Shown: piece by piece, positions 48,010 through 60,137 of the stretch
Numbering within the stretch: the stretch's first letter is position 1
How the letters are laid out: each line of letters starts with the position of its first letter
Origin: Branchiostoma lanceolatum
Lineage: Eukaryota; Chordata; Leptocardii; Amphioxiformes; Branchiostomatidae
Assembly (NCBI RefSeq): GCF_035083965.1
Contig: NC_089736.1
Coordinates: forward strand, 6,265,501 to 6,329,500
Length of the DNA: 64,000 nucleotides
Reading direction: 5' to 3'
Translations under genes and position numbers: made by a program
Notes under the pieces: generated by a model
What the model was told of the DNA's origin: nothing
The model's database searches: none
What the model saw: only the letters and a program-made list of their open reading frames with translations

Positions 48010-51000
48010 TTAGAAGAATTTGACCCCCTCGCTGCCCATAAGTTCTGCTTTTCTTTCTATTTGTAAAGTTTGTAGAGCCCTTGTCAGCAACCAGGATTCC
48101 ATTCCATGGAATTCTGAAAGAGTTCAACATTCCATTAGGTCCTAATCATCAAATACAAACATTAGAAATAGGAATTCTAATAGCATCTTCAGTGTCTAAT
48201 TAGAAGATATCAATTTTTTATGCAACAATAAAATAAAAAACAGTACAGTGGCATCCTGAATCAATAAGCTTGTTCATAGTTTAAAATGTGATGCAAAATG
48301 TAGATTATATGTCAAAGTTCAAGGGCCCCTTAGACATAAACAAAACACATCTGGACATGGTATCAAGCATCGTCTAGACAAGAACTGTTTACAACTTAGG
48401 GGCTTTACAATTTGACATCACACATATGCAGTTCAAACCATGAACTGACGAACCTTTTAATTTTTGAGTGACGTATGGCTATAACATTATGTCTTATACA
48501 TCTGTATACAATTTCTTTAGCTATACCTTTCACAAACACTCTTGTCCCATATAAATCAATTTACCATCAAAGACATCCTTTCTAACATCATAAATTTTAG
48601 ACCAAATCATTGGAGTTCAAGCTTACCCTGATTTGAAGTGTCGTCCCCATTCACCAGTTCATATGTGGTACATACAGTGTTGTTCATGCCATTGGATGTC
48701 ACCTAAAGTTGGGTGGACAGAAAAACAACATCTACAGCATTCTATTGTGTTATTTCTCATCAACTGTTGAGTCAATTATTTCAGAAAGAAGAATCAAAAG
48801 TTCTGCAAAAGGACTGTACAGCAAACCTAGCCAATCTACTATTATCTAGTCTCAAATCTGGGTATCATCATTACAACATACAGACTGGAAACAAGGTTAC
48901 ATACGAGAGAATATAGCTATGTGATTGGTCTGGTGATGTATTGACCAATGAAATCACAGCTCCTGTCCTGCATTGTGATTGGTCAACTCATGCTACTCAC
49001 CCATTGGTAGATAATCTTCCCCCACTCCTCAGGCGTTCTCCACATGATGAGACACCTGTTTCTTTTCTTTGGATCAGTCCATTCTATATTACCTGTAGAC
49101 AACAGTATAATCTATATGTTTGAATTTCCAAAGAAATTGTAAGAGTTTGCTGAAAGTTACACATAAATAGTAGACACTGTACATTGAGAAATACATAAAA
49201 AGGTAGTTTCATTCTGTCTACATGAATTTGTTGTTTTCAATCAACTTAAACTTACCTTTTTTCCTGAGTTCTTCAAGTACAGTGTAGACTGCCTCTAATG
49301 GCAACTTTCCTGGTAGATGGTTAAGGTAGTACACCACAGAGGTACTAGCTACTAGTATACATACAATGTATCCACTATATACATGTACTGCACAAAGCAC
49401 TCATTTGATCATTCATGGTGACATGCGAAGCTGGTGTGTTACGCCTGATGGCGGTTATACCGGCTATATAGATACAGATACAGATACAGATACAGACATA
49501 GTAAAAAGTTAAAACTAGCTAAGAGCCTGGCATAAGCATTAAGGATACTGCCTATCTTTTGGTTGTGGAAGAGTGGACTGTCCTGTGCATCTGTGACATC
49601 TAGACTGTACTGTCTCCTATGTCTGCAGTAAGACAGGACCAGCAAACACCACGCCTCCAGCTGCTTGGCCTGGGTGTCCTTGTTGGGCTGTATGCTGCAG
49701 AAACAAACAAGAGTTCCAAGATCTCATACCTCCTTTAGATATTGGTGAACTTGACTAGCACAGGGAATATATAGTACCACCTCCTTGATAGTACGGTTGA
49801 AACACAGAACAAAACGAAAACCTCCCTGTGAACTACAGTAGTAGGCTCTTTCATTGACCCCATGATCTAGAATGTCTGTCATTTCTTTCCATGAGTTTTG
49901 GGACTGTAAAGGGACTTTCACAGATTCCAGTGGGGTAACTTATCACTCAGTGCATGCATGGTTTTAGTGGTTAAGACATGAAGATAAAAATTCTTGACAT
50001 GGTGATCATAAGTGGAAACATTGTAAAGGGAAGTGCTCAAATGAAGAACTGATCAGAAACAAAAACATCACAAGTGTGTTCACATAAATATTTATCATTA
50101 TATAATTTTATAATTCATATGCACATTCATGTTATGAAGTTCAGAGCTACATGAATTTAAAAAGAATACATCAGCAAACGTCTACTAGATATACACTGTT
50201 TGCTGAAAGCTAAAGCTTTTATTTCAGCTTGTCCTAAAACCATGACACACCCAACATTTTCACACACAGTCACGAAACTAGAGATAAATATTAGCTGCTT
50301 CAGCAAATATGAACAGGTTTGCGTTTTAGTGTAACTTATGTGGGGGAAAGGTAACATTTCTAAGTAAGTAGTTGAAATACAGCATAATTCATCTCCTTCC
50401 CCTTGCAAGAAATGACTGTTTTGAAATGGACTGTTTTGTAAAAGCCACCCCCTTGGGAGAATGAACTCTTCCAGTGGTACATGAACATCCTTACTCTTAA
50501 TCTGTCGCCATGACCCTTAATCCGACAGCACAGACCATATTCTGTCACCCTTTCTCTTAATCCGTCATCATTATCATTAATACATCATTGTAACCCTTAA
50601 TCCGTCATCGTAGCCCTTACTCCGTCACCATTAGCCTTAATCCGTCACGAAAGTTTTAAATACCTCACTGTTGTCGTTTATCCGTCACCATAGCCAGTAA
50701 TCCGACGTCATAATCATTAATCCGTCCCCATAACCCTTAATACGTCACTCTTGCCCTTAATACGTCATGATAATCTTTAATCCGTCAGGAAAGTCTTTAA
50801 TCCGTCAGCGTTGCCCTTAATCCCCTCAACATAGCACTTAATCCGTCACCACAACCCTTAATACGTCAGCGTATCCTTTAATCCACCATCGGAGACCCTA
50901 ATCCGTCACCCTTTCTCTTAATCCGTCATCCTTATCATTAATCCATCACTGTAACCCTTAATCCGTCACCCTAGCCCATACTCCGTCACCATAAGCCTTA

Positions 51001-54000
51001 ATCCGTCACGAAAGTCTTAAATACTTCACCGTTGCCGTTACTCCGTCACCATAGCCAATAATGTGACCTAATAATCCTTAATCCGTTCCCATAACCCTTA
51101 ATATGTCACTCTTGCTCTTAATACGTCATGATAATCTTTAATCCGTCGGGAAAGTCTTTAATCCGTCAGCGTTGCCCTTAATCCCCTCAACATAGCACTT
51201 AATCCGTCACCACAACCCTTAATACGTCACCATAGGCTTTGATCCATGACTCTTTCCCTTAATCCGTTACCATAAACCTTTATCCGTCAGCGTATCCTTT
51301 AATCCGCCATCGGAGACCCTAATCGGTCACCCTTTCTCTTAATCCGTCATCCTTATCATTAATCCATCACTGTAACCCTTAATCCGTCATCCTTATCATT
51401 AATCCATCACTGTAACCCTTAATCCGTCACCCTAGCCCATACTCCGTCTCGAAAGTCTTAAATACTTCACCGTTGTCGTTACTCCGTCACCATAGCCAAT
51501 AATGCGACCTAATAATCCTTAATCCGTTCCCATAACCCTTAATATGTCACTCTTGCTCTTAATACGTCATGATAATCTTTAATCCGTCAGGAAAGTCTTT
51601 AATCCGTTAGCGTTGCCCTTAATCCCCTCAACATAGCACTTAATCCGTCACCACAACCCTTTATCCATCACCACAAACCTTTATCCGTCAGCATGTCCTT
51701 AAATCCGCCATCAGAGACCATAATCCGTCACCCTTTCCCTTAATCTGTCATCTTTACCCTTAATCCGTCACCATAACCCTTAATCCGACATCATAACCCT
51801 TAATTCGTTACGACAGTCTTAAATCCCTCATCGTTGCCTTTAAACATGCATTTCTTCGGTTACCCCCTGACGCAGTACATTGGCGTGTGCATTCCAAGGC
51901 CACCGACATGACCCAGAGTTATCAGTTAACTTCCCATGTGCCGCCGCCAGCAGACTGTCCTTGAAACAGGGCCAGGCTGCCAATTACAGACACAAGGTCA
52001 CAGAGAAGAGGGAACAAAGAACCCTTTTCAGTTTGGTTATTTGGTGGCTGGAGAGCTCACGGTGTGTGTAGCTGGTTTCTGGTGCAGCAGTGTTGATCAA
52101 AACGAAGATGCGAATGGATACAGAAAAGGTGTGTGAACCCTTTCAATTTCTATCTATATACTACCTTGCTATAAGAACGAATTGTACTTTGGTAGAGCCT
52201 AGAGTTTCTAGTAAGAGTACGTATGTCTTGTTTGTTACCCTTACTGTTCGCTGACATGTAGTCTACTTTCACTACGTGGCGTGACCTCGACCTCAGTGTT
52301 GTTTCGTCTTAAACTGTTTTGAATATTAACATTGCATCTCTAGATCATATAACTGATTGGTCAGTTCAGTCGTGTAACCACTCCCAAAATGTAAAAAAAA
52401 GTTGATGTCCGTATAAATATGTTTGACAGGTCTAGAGACGGCCCACTCTCCCAGAAGCAAGCGACGAACCTGAACCTGGGCGGCATGGCCGACACCGCGA
52501 AGGTAAACCGCCGCAGAATACATCCACACACGCTCGCGGTGTTACTGGGTCTTGGAGGAACTATGAATAGCTGGGTAAGCAGAAACCTACTTTTTTTGGC
52601 AAACGATTGGCTGAAGCTCTTCTGTTTTTGAACATGCAGCATAGTTTTTACACTTAAGAATACAAATCAACCTGGTGCTGAATTTTAAGAATTGAGAAAC
52701 TATATTCTGTATTTACAGTCGTACGGCGATCGCACTAAGGCCCCCATTCCACTAGACGGCGATCCGCGCTGCGACTTTGCTGCGACCTAAGTTGGATTTG
52801 TGTAATCATTGACTTCATGCTTGGGATATCATGCAGAATGTAGATGTCTGACTGAAAGGACAGCAAAATACACAAGGCGTAAAATTACTCGTTCATAATT
52901 ATCAATGAAATTCAGTGAGCGCTCTGTCAAATTTTAGGTCGCAGTGAGGTCGCCACCCCAGTGGTTTTGGGGTATACGTGTAATATCGGATCGTATAGCA
53001 AATCATTACATGTATGAATTATGTCTGCAAGATCTATTCGTTTCAAAGATAAAGCGTATTGTTCTGTCGGTAGACTTGATTGATGGCCGGGTCATACAAC
53101 AATTTTTATTGACACAACAAAAGTACAGCGACTTTCGTTAGGTCTACTATATCTATACATACATACGTACAATAACTTTTACGAAAGCCCTGTGATCGTG
53201 GAATAGTCAATAATCATGCTACAATCCGTCTTAAATTTATGTGATGATTCCCCCAACCTTACCTTTCATTTGTTGTCTTGTTTTAATATCAACTTGCAAC
53301 ATATATGTATATATCAATACCGTAATTCTTGTTTGTCAACTAGAACTTAAGTTTAGCTGGTTAAACGGTCACTAGTCGACAGCTAAAATGTTATCACCGC
53401 AAATTTTTCATCACTAATGTTTGAGACAGTAATGTTTGTTCCCACCGTTAGAATTAAGTACCGTGATCTACTCCATTTTCCCCAAACCGCTATATTTTCT
53501 TGCAATTGCCGCTATATTGAAGTGAGTAACCCATTGAGGCGAACGCGTGCTGTAGTGTCCGGGGTGTTGTCTGGCGCAATCTGTGTTGTTTGAGAAAATA
53601 GCGAAAGTAACACCGAATGTTGAAAACTTCAAATGCCCCACTTCGACTAGTGGCACTTTTTATTGTCCATTGTTTATAAAGGGCAAGTTAACTCCTGTAT
53701 CAGTAACGCTGATTTAGAGCATCGCCTCCTATTTTCAAAAAGCTGAAGGCGCAGGTATAATCGATCACATTATGAATGAACTTTGAAATTAATTTATCAG
53801 GTGTGTCCCGTTGAGCTGTGACAAGAAGTTGATCAGGTATCCCCCTTGCCGATTTCTAAATAGCGTATGCACCATTCCCCGTACATCGAGAGTTTCCACT
53901 GAACATGTCTTTGATAGTTCCGACTTGGCAAGTGTGCGTAACTTTGTTTGCCATGATCGGCAGTTGCGTAATTTCTTTTTAAGCAAAATAGTTTGAAATT

Positions 54001-57000
54001 CTCACCATGACCTTCGGCGACAGTAAGCTAGACGGATCCATTTCACGCAAGTATTTACATCCTTGCCCCACATCCTCCTTAGAGCGACCTGTCGCGGTAA
54101 GGTTACTGTCGTCTGCAAGGTTGCTATGGCGACGCCAGGCGGGCGGAAGCGGTAGAGATATTTGTATGTTGAACCTGGTACCCCGGGTTAAGCAGCTGTC
54201 CCTTATAGTATTTACAGACGGACATGTGTAAAACAGTTTTAAACTTGTCACTTTAATGAGAAGAATTAGACGTATTTGGAATAGATTACTCCTTTTTGTT
54301 CATGTCCCTGTATTTCTGTCCCAAAACTGGGACACACCAGGCATTTGGAGGACATGGTATTTAGAAAAAAAAGTATTCATAACGGCACCTGTACAACACA
54401 TATTTGAGATACCTCAATGAAGAACATGAAATGTTAATTTTCCAAATTTCATAATTTTCATAAATAATGCAAAACAATTCATAAATCGTTCGTATTAACT
54501 TTAGGACTTTCAATCGTGTGACAAGTGGAACAAAAGAAAACAGGAACATTGTTTGATGTCGAAAAATTGCAAAACTAAACGTTGATTTGCATAATTCATA
54601 CTAAAATGGACAAACTATCTGTCATGTCTGTATTCCTCCTTCTGAAACATTGTGGGATATCGAATATCTTTTCCAATTCAGGTCTCAATGTCATATAGTT
54701 CATGGAAATGTCACTTTTCAGATATCCGATATCTTTACGGGCAATCACCACGTCCACATTCAATTGATTGGCTTAGATAATTCTTTATACGAGTTTCTCT
54801 GTCCCAGAACTGGGGCACACCGGGCCTCTAGGGGACTTGGTATTCAGAGAAAACGTAAGTCCCAAAACGACGCGAAACGGCACGTGTGCAACACATATTT
54901 TGGATACGTCAATCAAGAACGTTCATAACTAAATGTTAATTTTGCAAATGATTGTCTAACTTGGTGCAAAACAGTTCAGAAATCATCTGCATATACTATA
55001 GGACTTTCGATAGTGTTATATGTGAAATATAAGTAAACCGGAACATCGCTTGATATAATAGAAAAATTACAAAACTAAACGTCAATTTTCATAATCCATA
55101 CTTACGATGGACAAATAGTCTATATTCTCCCTTTGATCAGTAAATATTGTCACAAGTGTAATACAGATGATGAGAAACATCGTGGGATATCGAATGTCTT
55201 TTCCAATTCAGGTCGTCAATCTGTATGACCTAATGTCATACAGTTCATGGCAATGTCACTTTTCAGATATCACCGTACGGGCAATACTCACGTCCGTATT
55301 CAATTAATTGGCTTAGATAACCCTTTTTTGTTTGTCCTGACTACTTCTGTCCCAAAACTGGGGCACACCAGGCCTCTAGGGGACATGGTATAGAGAGAAA
55401 ACGTAAGTCTCCAAACGACGCATACTGACACCTGCACAACACACATATTACATGTGTAAACCAGATGGAGAGAAACAATGTGCGGTATCTTTTCCGATTC
55501 AGGTCGTCAATCTGTATGACCCAATGTCATCCAGTTCAGGGAAGTGTCACTTTTCAGACACACACCAGCACCTGTACAGCACATATTTTGGATACGTCAA
55601 TAAAGAACATGCATAACTATATGTTTATGTTGCAAATGTCTCGTTTGCATAAATGACACAAGACAGTTCATAAATAATCTGCATTCATTATAGGATTTTA
55701 AATCGTGTGACATGTGCAAGGAACATCGCTTGATATGGAATAATGACAAAACTAAATGTTGATTTACATGATTCATACTATATGATCATCTATATTCCTC
55801 TTCTGATCATGATCCGTAAATGTTGTCACGTGTAATCCAGACGGACAGATACACATAGGATATCAAATATCTTCTCTTAGACTAATTCAGGATGCCAAAC
55901 TGTGTGACCCAATGTCATACAGTTCATTGAAATGTCACTTTTGAGATATCCCAATACCTGTTCACACAACCCTTGAGGTCAGCCTTGTTATATTAAAGGA
56001 TCCTGAGCCTCATGTCTGTAAATTTGTATCGTCAAGAGAACGCAGCTGATTCAGCATTAGGTAACAGGTTTCTAGAACTGACGGTTTACTTTAAAGTCGC
56101 GGCTGAGTGTGGGTCACCAGCCGTGACCCTGCCGGTCAGTCTTTCAGACAGCAAAAATAACTACTGGGGATATGCTGTTACTGTTATCACAGGAAAGTCA
56201 AAATAGCGGTGACCTTACAAGCAGTTTGTTTACTCAGTCATGGACAAGTTCTAATCGTTTATATATGCATTATTATATAGGTTCCTTGTTATGTTTCCTC
56301 TCAATCGAACTTTTCGATGTAGAGCCAGTGGGCTTTGCTCTGATCGTGCCCAATTTTTGATAAATGCCATTTTGAATAATTCGGATGATGATTGGTAGCG
56401 ATACATTACATGTTGCAGATCATATTCGTCAGTCAGATGATATCTTTATATTTCCCAGCTGCTCATACCTGCTCAACTATACTGAATATTTCTGATATAT
56501 GTTTCCTTCCATCACAGCAGACTTTGGGGCTTGGTGGAAACTGGTAGGAATAAATACAAGCTGTGTACCAGCTACAGATGTCTGTCCCTCACAGCTGGCT
56601 GGCATGGGGTGAAAGATGTCATAGGAAATAAAGGAAGGTGAAGAGATTTTCTTATATTATTTGTTGTTAATCAGATTTTGACTTTTGTTGAAATTGTTTT
56701 CAAAACGGCTCATGTGACAATATCGTTGGGAAGGTCAACTATCAACTATAGGAAAGTATTTGACACGAATCATTACATTTCATGCCTCCAGCTTGCCGTG
56801 CAAGAGTAAGTTACTGTGTCATATGGGTGTACTAAATCAGATTATAGTATTTTCTTTAAACCGTAGAAATTTTAACATTTATTTACTTAACTCTCTCAGA
56901 CCACGAAAGTTCATCAAAACATTTCCTTTGTCCCAAGATACAATATCATCAATATTTATGTTCGAATTCTCCACAGAACTGATCAACCATCTACTTCTAC

Positions 57001-59774
57001 AGTCACTGAGAACATGAGGGAGGAAGGCCACAGGGGATGCCTGACCAGCATCAGAGCCGTGTGCAGCCAAATGATTGCGTTGTTACAGCCAGAGAAAAGC
57101 TGACACGATTTAGAGAATTCACACGCTGACGTGCACATGTTGTCCACGTCATTTGATCTAAACGAAAACGTATGGTCTCTACTATTGTTTATTTTATTGT
57201 GCGACTTTTAGTGGCTGATTTTGCATGTATATCAAAGAAAATACAAGTGTTAACCTCGCCGATGACAGCTCAAATCAAACCGGATGTACGAATGGTGGAA
57301 ACACCATTCAAATGTGTATGCAATTGCAATCACAAGCTGCAGTAACATTTTACTCCGTCACATAATGTCCAAGAAGTTTCAGTGCAACTCCTTACCGAAC
57401 TTGCAACGGTTACTGTAAAATAAGTCTGCTATTGTTGTGCTATAATTGTTATTCTTTGACATCTTTGACGGGTATTCGTTTGTTTAAGTGGACTGCAGCG
57501 AAGCGATAAAGTAATCAATGTTGTGTAAGCAGAGTAAGACAGTATAAAGACAAGAGATTTCAAAGGCAAGGAAGTTTAGGTCAAAAGAGCAATAGAGACC
57601 TCCAGTAAGGATCGTAGTAATAAGGCAACAATATGAAGTCACAATCAGTCAGTTTTATAACGGTAAGTGTGCACCGTGCTAAGTGTGCAGAAATCCTTGT
57701 TTCTGTGTCATTTCTTTATCGTTGATGTGGTCGTAAACTAACATTAGCAACAAAAACATCCCCCGATCAATCACGCCCAATATTACTGACTCCAACACTT
57801 TCTAATCCAACATCACATTAAATAACGAATCTATATTAACCCTCTATCGTTGGGGATTTTGCCGTCCCTTACTTCTCGACAAGACCACAACAACATGATG
57901 CTCAGTGGACCTTGCTCGTCCTTTAGTACAGTGGGCCTTGTGTCCAGTTGTGCCAACGGCAAAGTCACAACAACACCACACTAATAGCATTCATCTCTTA
58001 CACCAAATATGAGTGGCAAAAACCACCCCTCCAATCAAAATGGTCGTACCTAACCCGAAACTAGGAAAGGTATAATAGGGAACCAACATTAGCGACAAAA
58101 ACCACCCCCAATATCATCGATTCCAACACTTTCTAATCCAACATCACATTAAATAACAAATCTATATTAACCCTCTATCGTTGGGGATCTTGTCGTCCCT
58201 TACTTTTCGACAAGACCACAACAACATGATGCTCAGTGGACCTTGCTCGTCCTTTAGTACAGTGGGCCTTGTGTCCATTTGTGCCAACGGCAAGGTCACA
58301 ACACCACCACACTAATAATATTCATCTCTTAAAGCTAAAACTAGTGGCAAAAACCACCCCTCCGGTCAAAATGGTCACACCTAACCCAAAACTATGAAAG
58401 ATATAGGGAACCAACACTAGCGACAAAAAACACCCCCAATATCATCGATTCCAACACTTTCTAATCCAACATCACATTAGATAACAAATCTATATTAACC
58501 CTCTATCGTTGGGGATCTTGTCGTCACTTACTTTTCGACAAGACCACAACAACATGATGCTCAGTGGACCTTGCTCGTCCTTTAGTACAGTGGGCCTTGT
58601 GTCCAGTTGTGCCAACGGCAAGGTCACAACACCACCACACTAATAATATTCATCTCTTAAAGCTAAAACTAGTGGCAAAAACCACCCCTCCGGTCAAAAT
58701 GGTCACACCTAACCCAAAACTAGGAAAGATATAGGGAACCAACATTAGCGACAAAAAACACCCCCAATATCATCGATTCCAACACTTTCTAATCCAACAT
58801 CACATTAAATAACAAATCTATATTAACCCTCTATCGTTGGGGATCTTGTCGTCCCTTACTTTTCGACAAGACCACAACAACATGATGCTCAGTGGACCTT
58901 GCTCGTCCTTTAGTACAGTGGGCCTTGTGTCCATTTGTGCCAACGGCAAGGTCACAACACCACCACACTAATAATATTCATCTCTTACACCAAAAATGAG
59001 TGGCAAAAACCACCCCTCCGGTCAAAATGGTCACACCTAACCCAAAACTAGGAAAGACATAGGGAACCAACATTAGCGACAAAAAACACCCCCAATATCA
59101 TCGATTCCAACACTTTCTAATCCAACATCACATTAAATAACAAATCTATATTAACCCTCTATCGTTGGGGATCTTGTCGTCCCTTACTTTTCGACAAGAC
59201 CACAACAACATGATGCTCAGTGGACTTTGCTCGTCCTTTAGTACAGTGGGCATTGTGTCCATTTGTGCCAACGGCAAAGTCACAACACCACCACACTAAT
59301 AACTTCCATCTATGACACACACACATTAGTGAAAAAACATCCCTCCAGTAAAAATGGTCACACCCAACCCACAGCAAGAAAAAATTAGCAAGAACGCAAA
59401 AAAAAGAAAACTAGCAAGAAAAACACCCCTCCGTCAAAATAGTCACACCCAACATTAGCGACAAAAAACACCCATCCAAATAAAATGGTCACATCCAACA
59501 TGGCTGCCCCCATCCTTGGATGCAAAAACAGAACAGGTTTTGCTATCGCAAACCTGTAACAAGTTTTCTCCCGCCCCCCTCCCCAAATTTGCCAATTTTC
59601 AACCACCGTATCTCATTTATCTGGAATGGACAGTTACTAAAACTAACAAACTCAGTGCAAATACATCCCGGTCAGCTGTACTAATGATACCTTGGGGTAA
59701 AACCTCACAGAAATGTCAACTTACGTGAAAAACGGTGGAAAGTTGTACTGCCACGGCCACTGAAACTCCGCCAT
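48010..59774 (-). CDS. VPS25: VPS25, ESCRT-II subunit
   Basis: Six exons: 59774-59725, 49694-49549, 49309-49256, 49092-49001, 48702-48627 and 48113-48010. The phases close exactly to 522 bases, 173 residues (human VPS25 has 176). Exon 1 reads MAEFQWPWQYNFPPFFT, the PPxF-type N-terminus that docks VPS25 on the other ESCRT-II subunits. Exon 2 has IQPNKDTQAKQLEAWC, exon 3 KLPLEAVYTVLEELRKKG and exon 4 MWRTPEEWGKIIYQW; the protein ends EGVKFF. It consists of two winged-helix domains. Two copies join VPS22 and VPS36 in ESCRT-II and recruit VPS20/CHMP6 during multivesicular body sorting. Intron 1 is about 9.8-10 kb, against a few hundred bases for the others, and contains three tandem arrays and an opposite-strand gene. 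Exon 1 is divergent to UBE2F. Confidence 0.95.
48264..48454. repeat. MITE-like foldback element, family 1
   Basis: ATAAGCTTGTTCATAGTTT at the left pairs with AAACCATGAAC at the right. The inner part (GACATGGTATCAAGCATCGT, CTAGACAAGAACTGTTTAC) matches the 11.8-kb copy. It lies in the last VPS25 intron. Confidence 0.7.
49435..49495. repeat. Interspersed repeat end with (ATACAG)n tail
   Basis: GTGTTACGCC, GGCGGTTATACCGGCTATA and four to five ATACAG units; the non-repetitive part is shared with 30525-30572. Confidence 0.6.
50487..51845. repeat. 20-bp minisatellite with higher-order repeat
   Basis: About 68 units of a 20-base motif, consensus CCCTTAATCCGTCACCATAA, with strong drift. A marker run (TTTCTCTTAATCCGTCAT) recurs at 50551, 50912 and 51333, showing a higher-order unit of about 361-421 bases whose variant 20-mers keep the same order. 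A 40-base doubling lies at about 51341-51420. On the minus strand nearly every unit carries TGACGGAT or TGACGTAT. It is in VPS25 intron 1. Confidence 0.92.
52485..52574 (+). other. Possible first coding exon (plus strand)
   Basis: ATG 52485 lies in a strong start context (GGCGGCATGG) and reads 30 codons (MADTAKVNRRRIHPH...) to a good donor (AGCTGG/GTAAGC) at 52574, phase 0. Base composition is richer in G+C than the surroundings, as in real exons here. It could be the start of a plus-strand gene nested in VPS25 intron 1, but it does not join in phase to the exons at 56.0-57.1 kb. Confidence 0.3.
52738..52973. repeat. Degenerate foldback element
   Basis: The left arm (CCCCCATTCCACTAGACGGC ... 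GCTGCGACCTAA) pairs imperfectly with the right arm (TTAGGTCGCAGTGAGGTCGC ... CCCAGTGGTTTTGGGG). Non-coding. Confidence 0.6.
53316..53515. repeat. MITE family 2, degraded copy
   Basis: Shares AACGGTCACTAGTC, GTTTGAGACAGTAATGTTTG and GCTAAAAT phrases with the intact copy at 61209-61423. Confidence 0.65.
54316..55960. repeat. Tandem repeat, about 480-550 bp x 3
   Basis: CTGTCCCAAAACTGGGACACA and its variants recur at 54316, 54799 and 55347. Each is followed in the same order by GACATGGTAT, CACCTGTACAACACATATTT, TGATATCGAATATC-like text and TTCATGGAAATGTCACTTTT. Units are diverged and the third is internally rearranged. In VPS25 intron 1. Confidence 0.85.
56012..57103 (+). CDS. Unrecognised 117-residue protein, four exons, nested in VPS25 intron 1
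   Basis: Exons 56012-56067, 56521-56637, 56752-56805 and 56977-57103 join with GT-AG borders and phases 2-2-2 to exactly 354 bases. The product starts MSVNLYRQENAADSALGNR. Exon 2 gives WGLVETGRNKYKLCTSYRC and AGWHGVKDVIGNKG; exon 3 KVFDTNHYISCLQLAVQ; exon 4 ends CSQMIALLQPEKS. Each exon is open in just the frame the phases require, although none is long enough to stand out alone. There is no clear signal peptide or membrane helix. I do not recognise the family. The true start could lie further upstream, since the frame is open back to a splice-acceptor-like AAAG at 55998. It lies on the strand opposite VPS25. Confidence 0.55.
57737..59400. repeat. 328-bp tandem repeat, five copies
   Basis: Units begin with (A)CCAACATTAGCGACAAAAA at about 57737, 58081, 58410, 58738 and 59066; the last three steps are 328-329 bases and the first is 344. 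The inner copies are nearly identical and the outer ones diverged. Each unit contains a hairpin, CTTGTCG ... CGACAAG. A decayed partial unit follows to about 59490. In VPS25 intron 1, about 330 bases downstream of exon 1. Confidence 0.93.
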
Positions 59775-60060
59775 CTCAGATTCCTACAGTTCACGCGAGA
59801 TTACACGAGATTTGCACTTTCACTCACGATTTTCACAAAGATTGTGTCAAAACTTTGAAAAATATATCATAACTCAAAACCCCGTAGATATATCAACATG
59901 CTATTAGTTGAAAATATCAATAAAATGTGTTTTCGGCCCAAAATTGCTTGGTAAAGTTTATATCACGTGATAGGTCCTCGTACTTAACCTCTGACCTCAC
60001 CCCAGATTCGTTTGGACGTGAAAATCAAGTCAAATCGGGGAAATATGGGGAAATAATACA
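59775..60060. promoter_or_regulatory. Bidirectional promoter of VPS25 and UBE2F
   Basis: VPS25 starts leftward at 59774 and a probable UBE2F leader exon ends at 60137. The gap holds TTCACGCGAGATTACACGAG, with two GCGAGA/ACGAGA boxes like the TCTCGCGAGA promoter motif of housekeeping genes, and CACGTGAT (about 59963-59970). No TATA box was seen. Confidence 0.45.
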
Positions 60061-60137
60061 AATATCCGCGTCTCTTCGACTTTCCAAACAATCTATACGC
60101 CTGTGAAAAAGTTGATGTCACTTACGCGAAGAAGGAA
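60060..60137 (+). other. UBE2F: Probable 5' untranslated exon of UBE2F
   Basis: A good donor (GAAGGAA/GTAAGTATT) at 60137 lies 855 bases upstream of the first coding exon, whose ATG follows an acceptor-like CCCATACAG directly. The 5' end is not defined. Confidence 0.4.

Noticed and set aside
50487-51845. CRISPR-like array of 20-base repeats
   Set aside because: Units are contiguous without unique spacers and lie in an animal intron; it is a minisatellite.
59159-59377. 72-codon minus-strand frame
   Set aside because: Lies inside the 328-bp satellite and is not kept open in the sister units.
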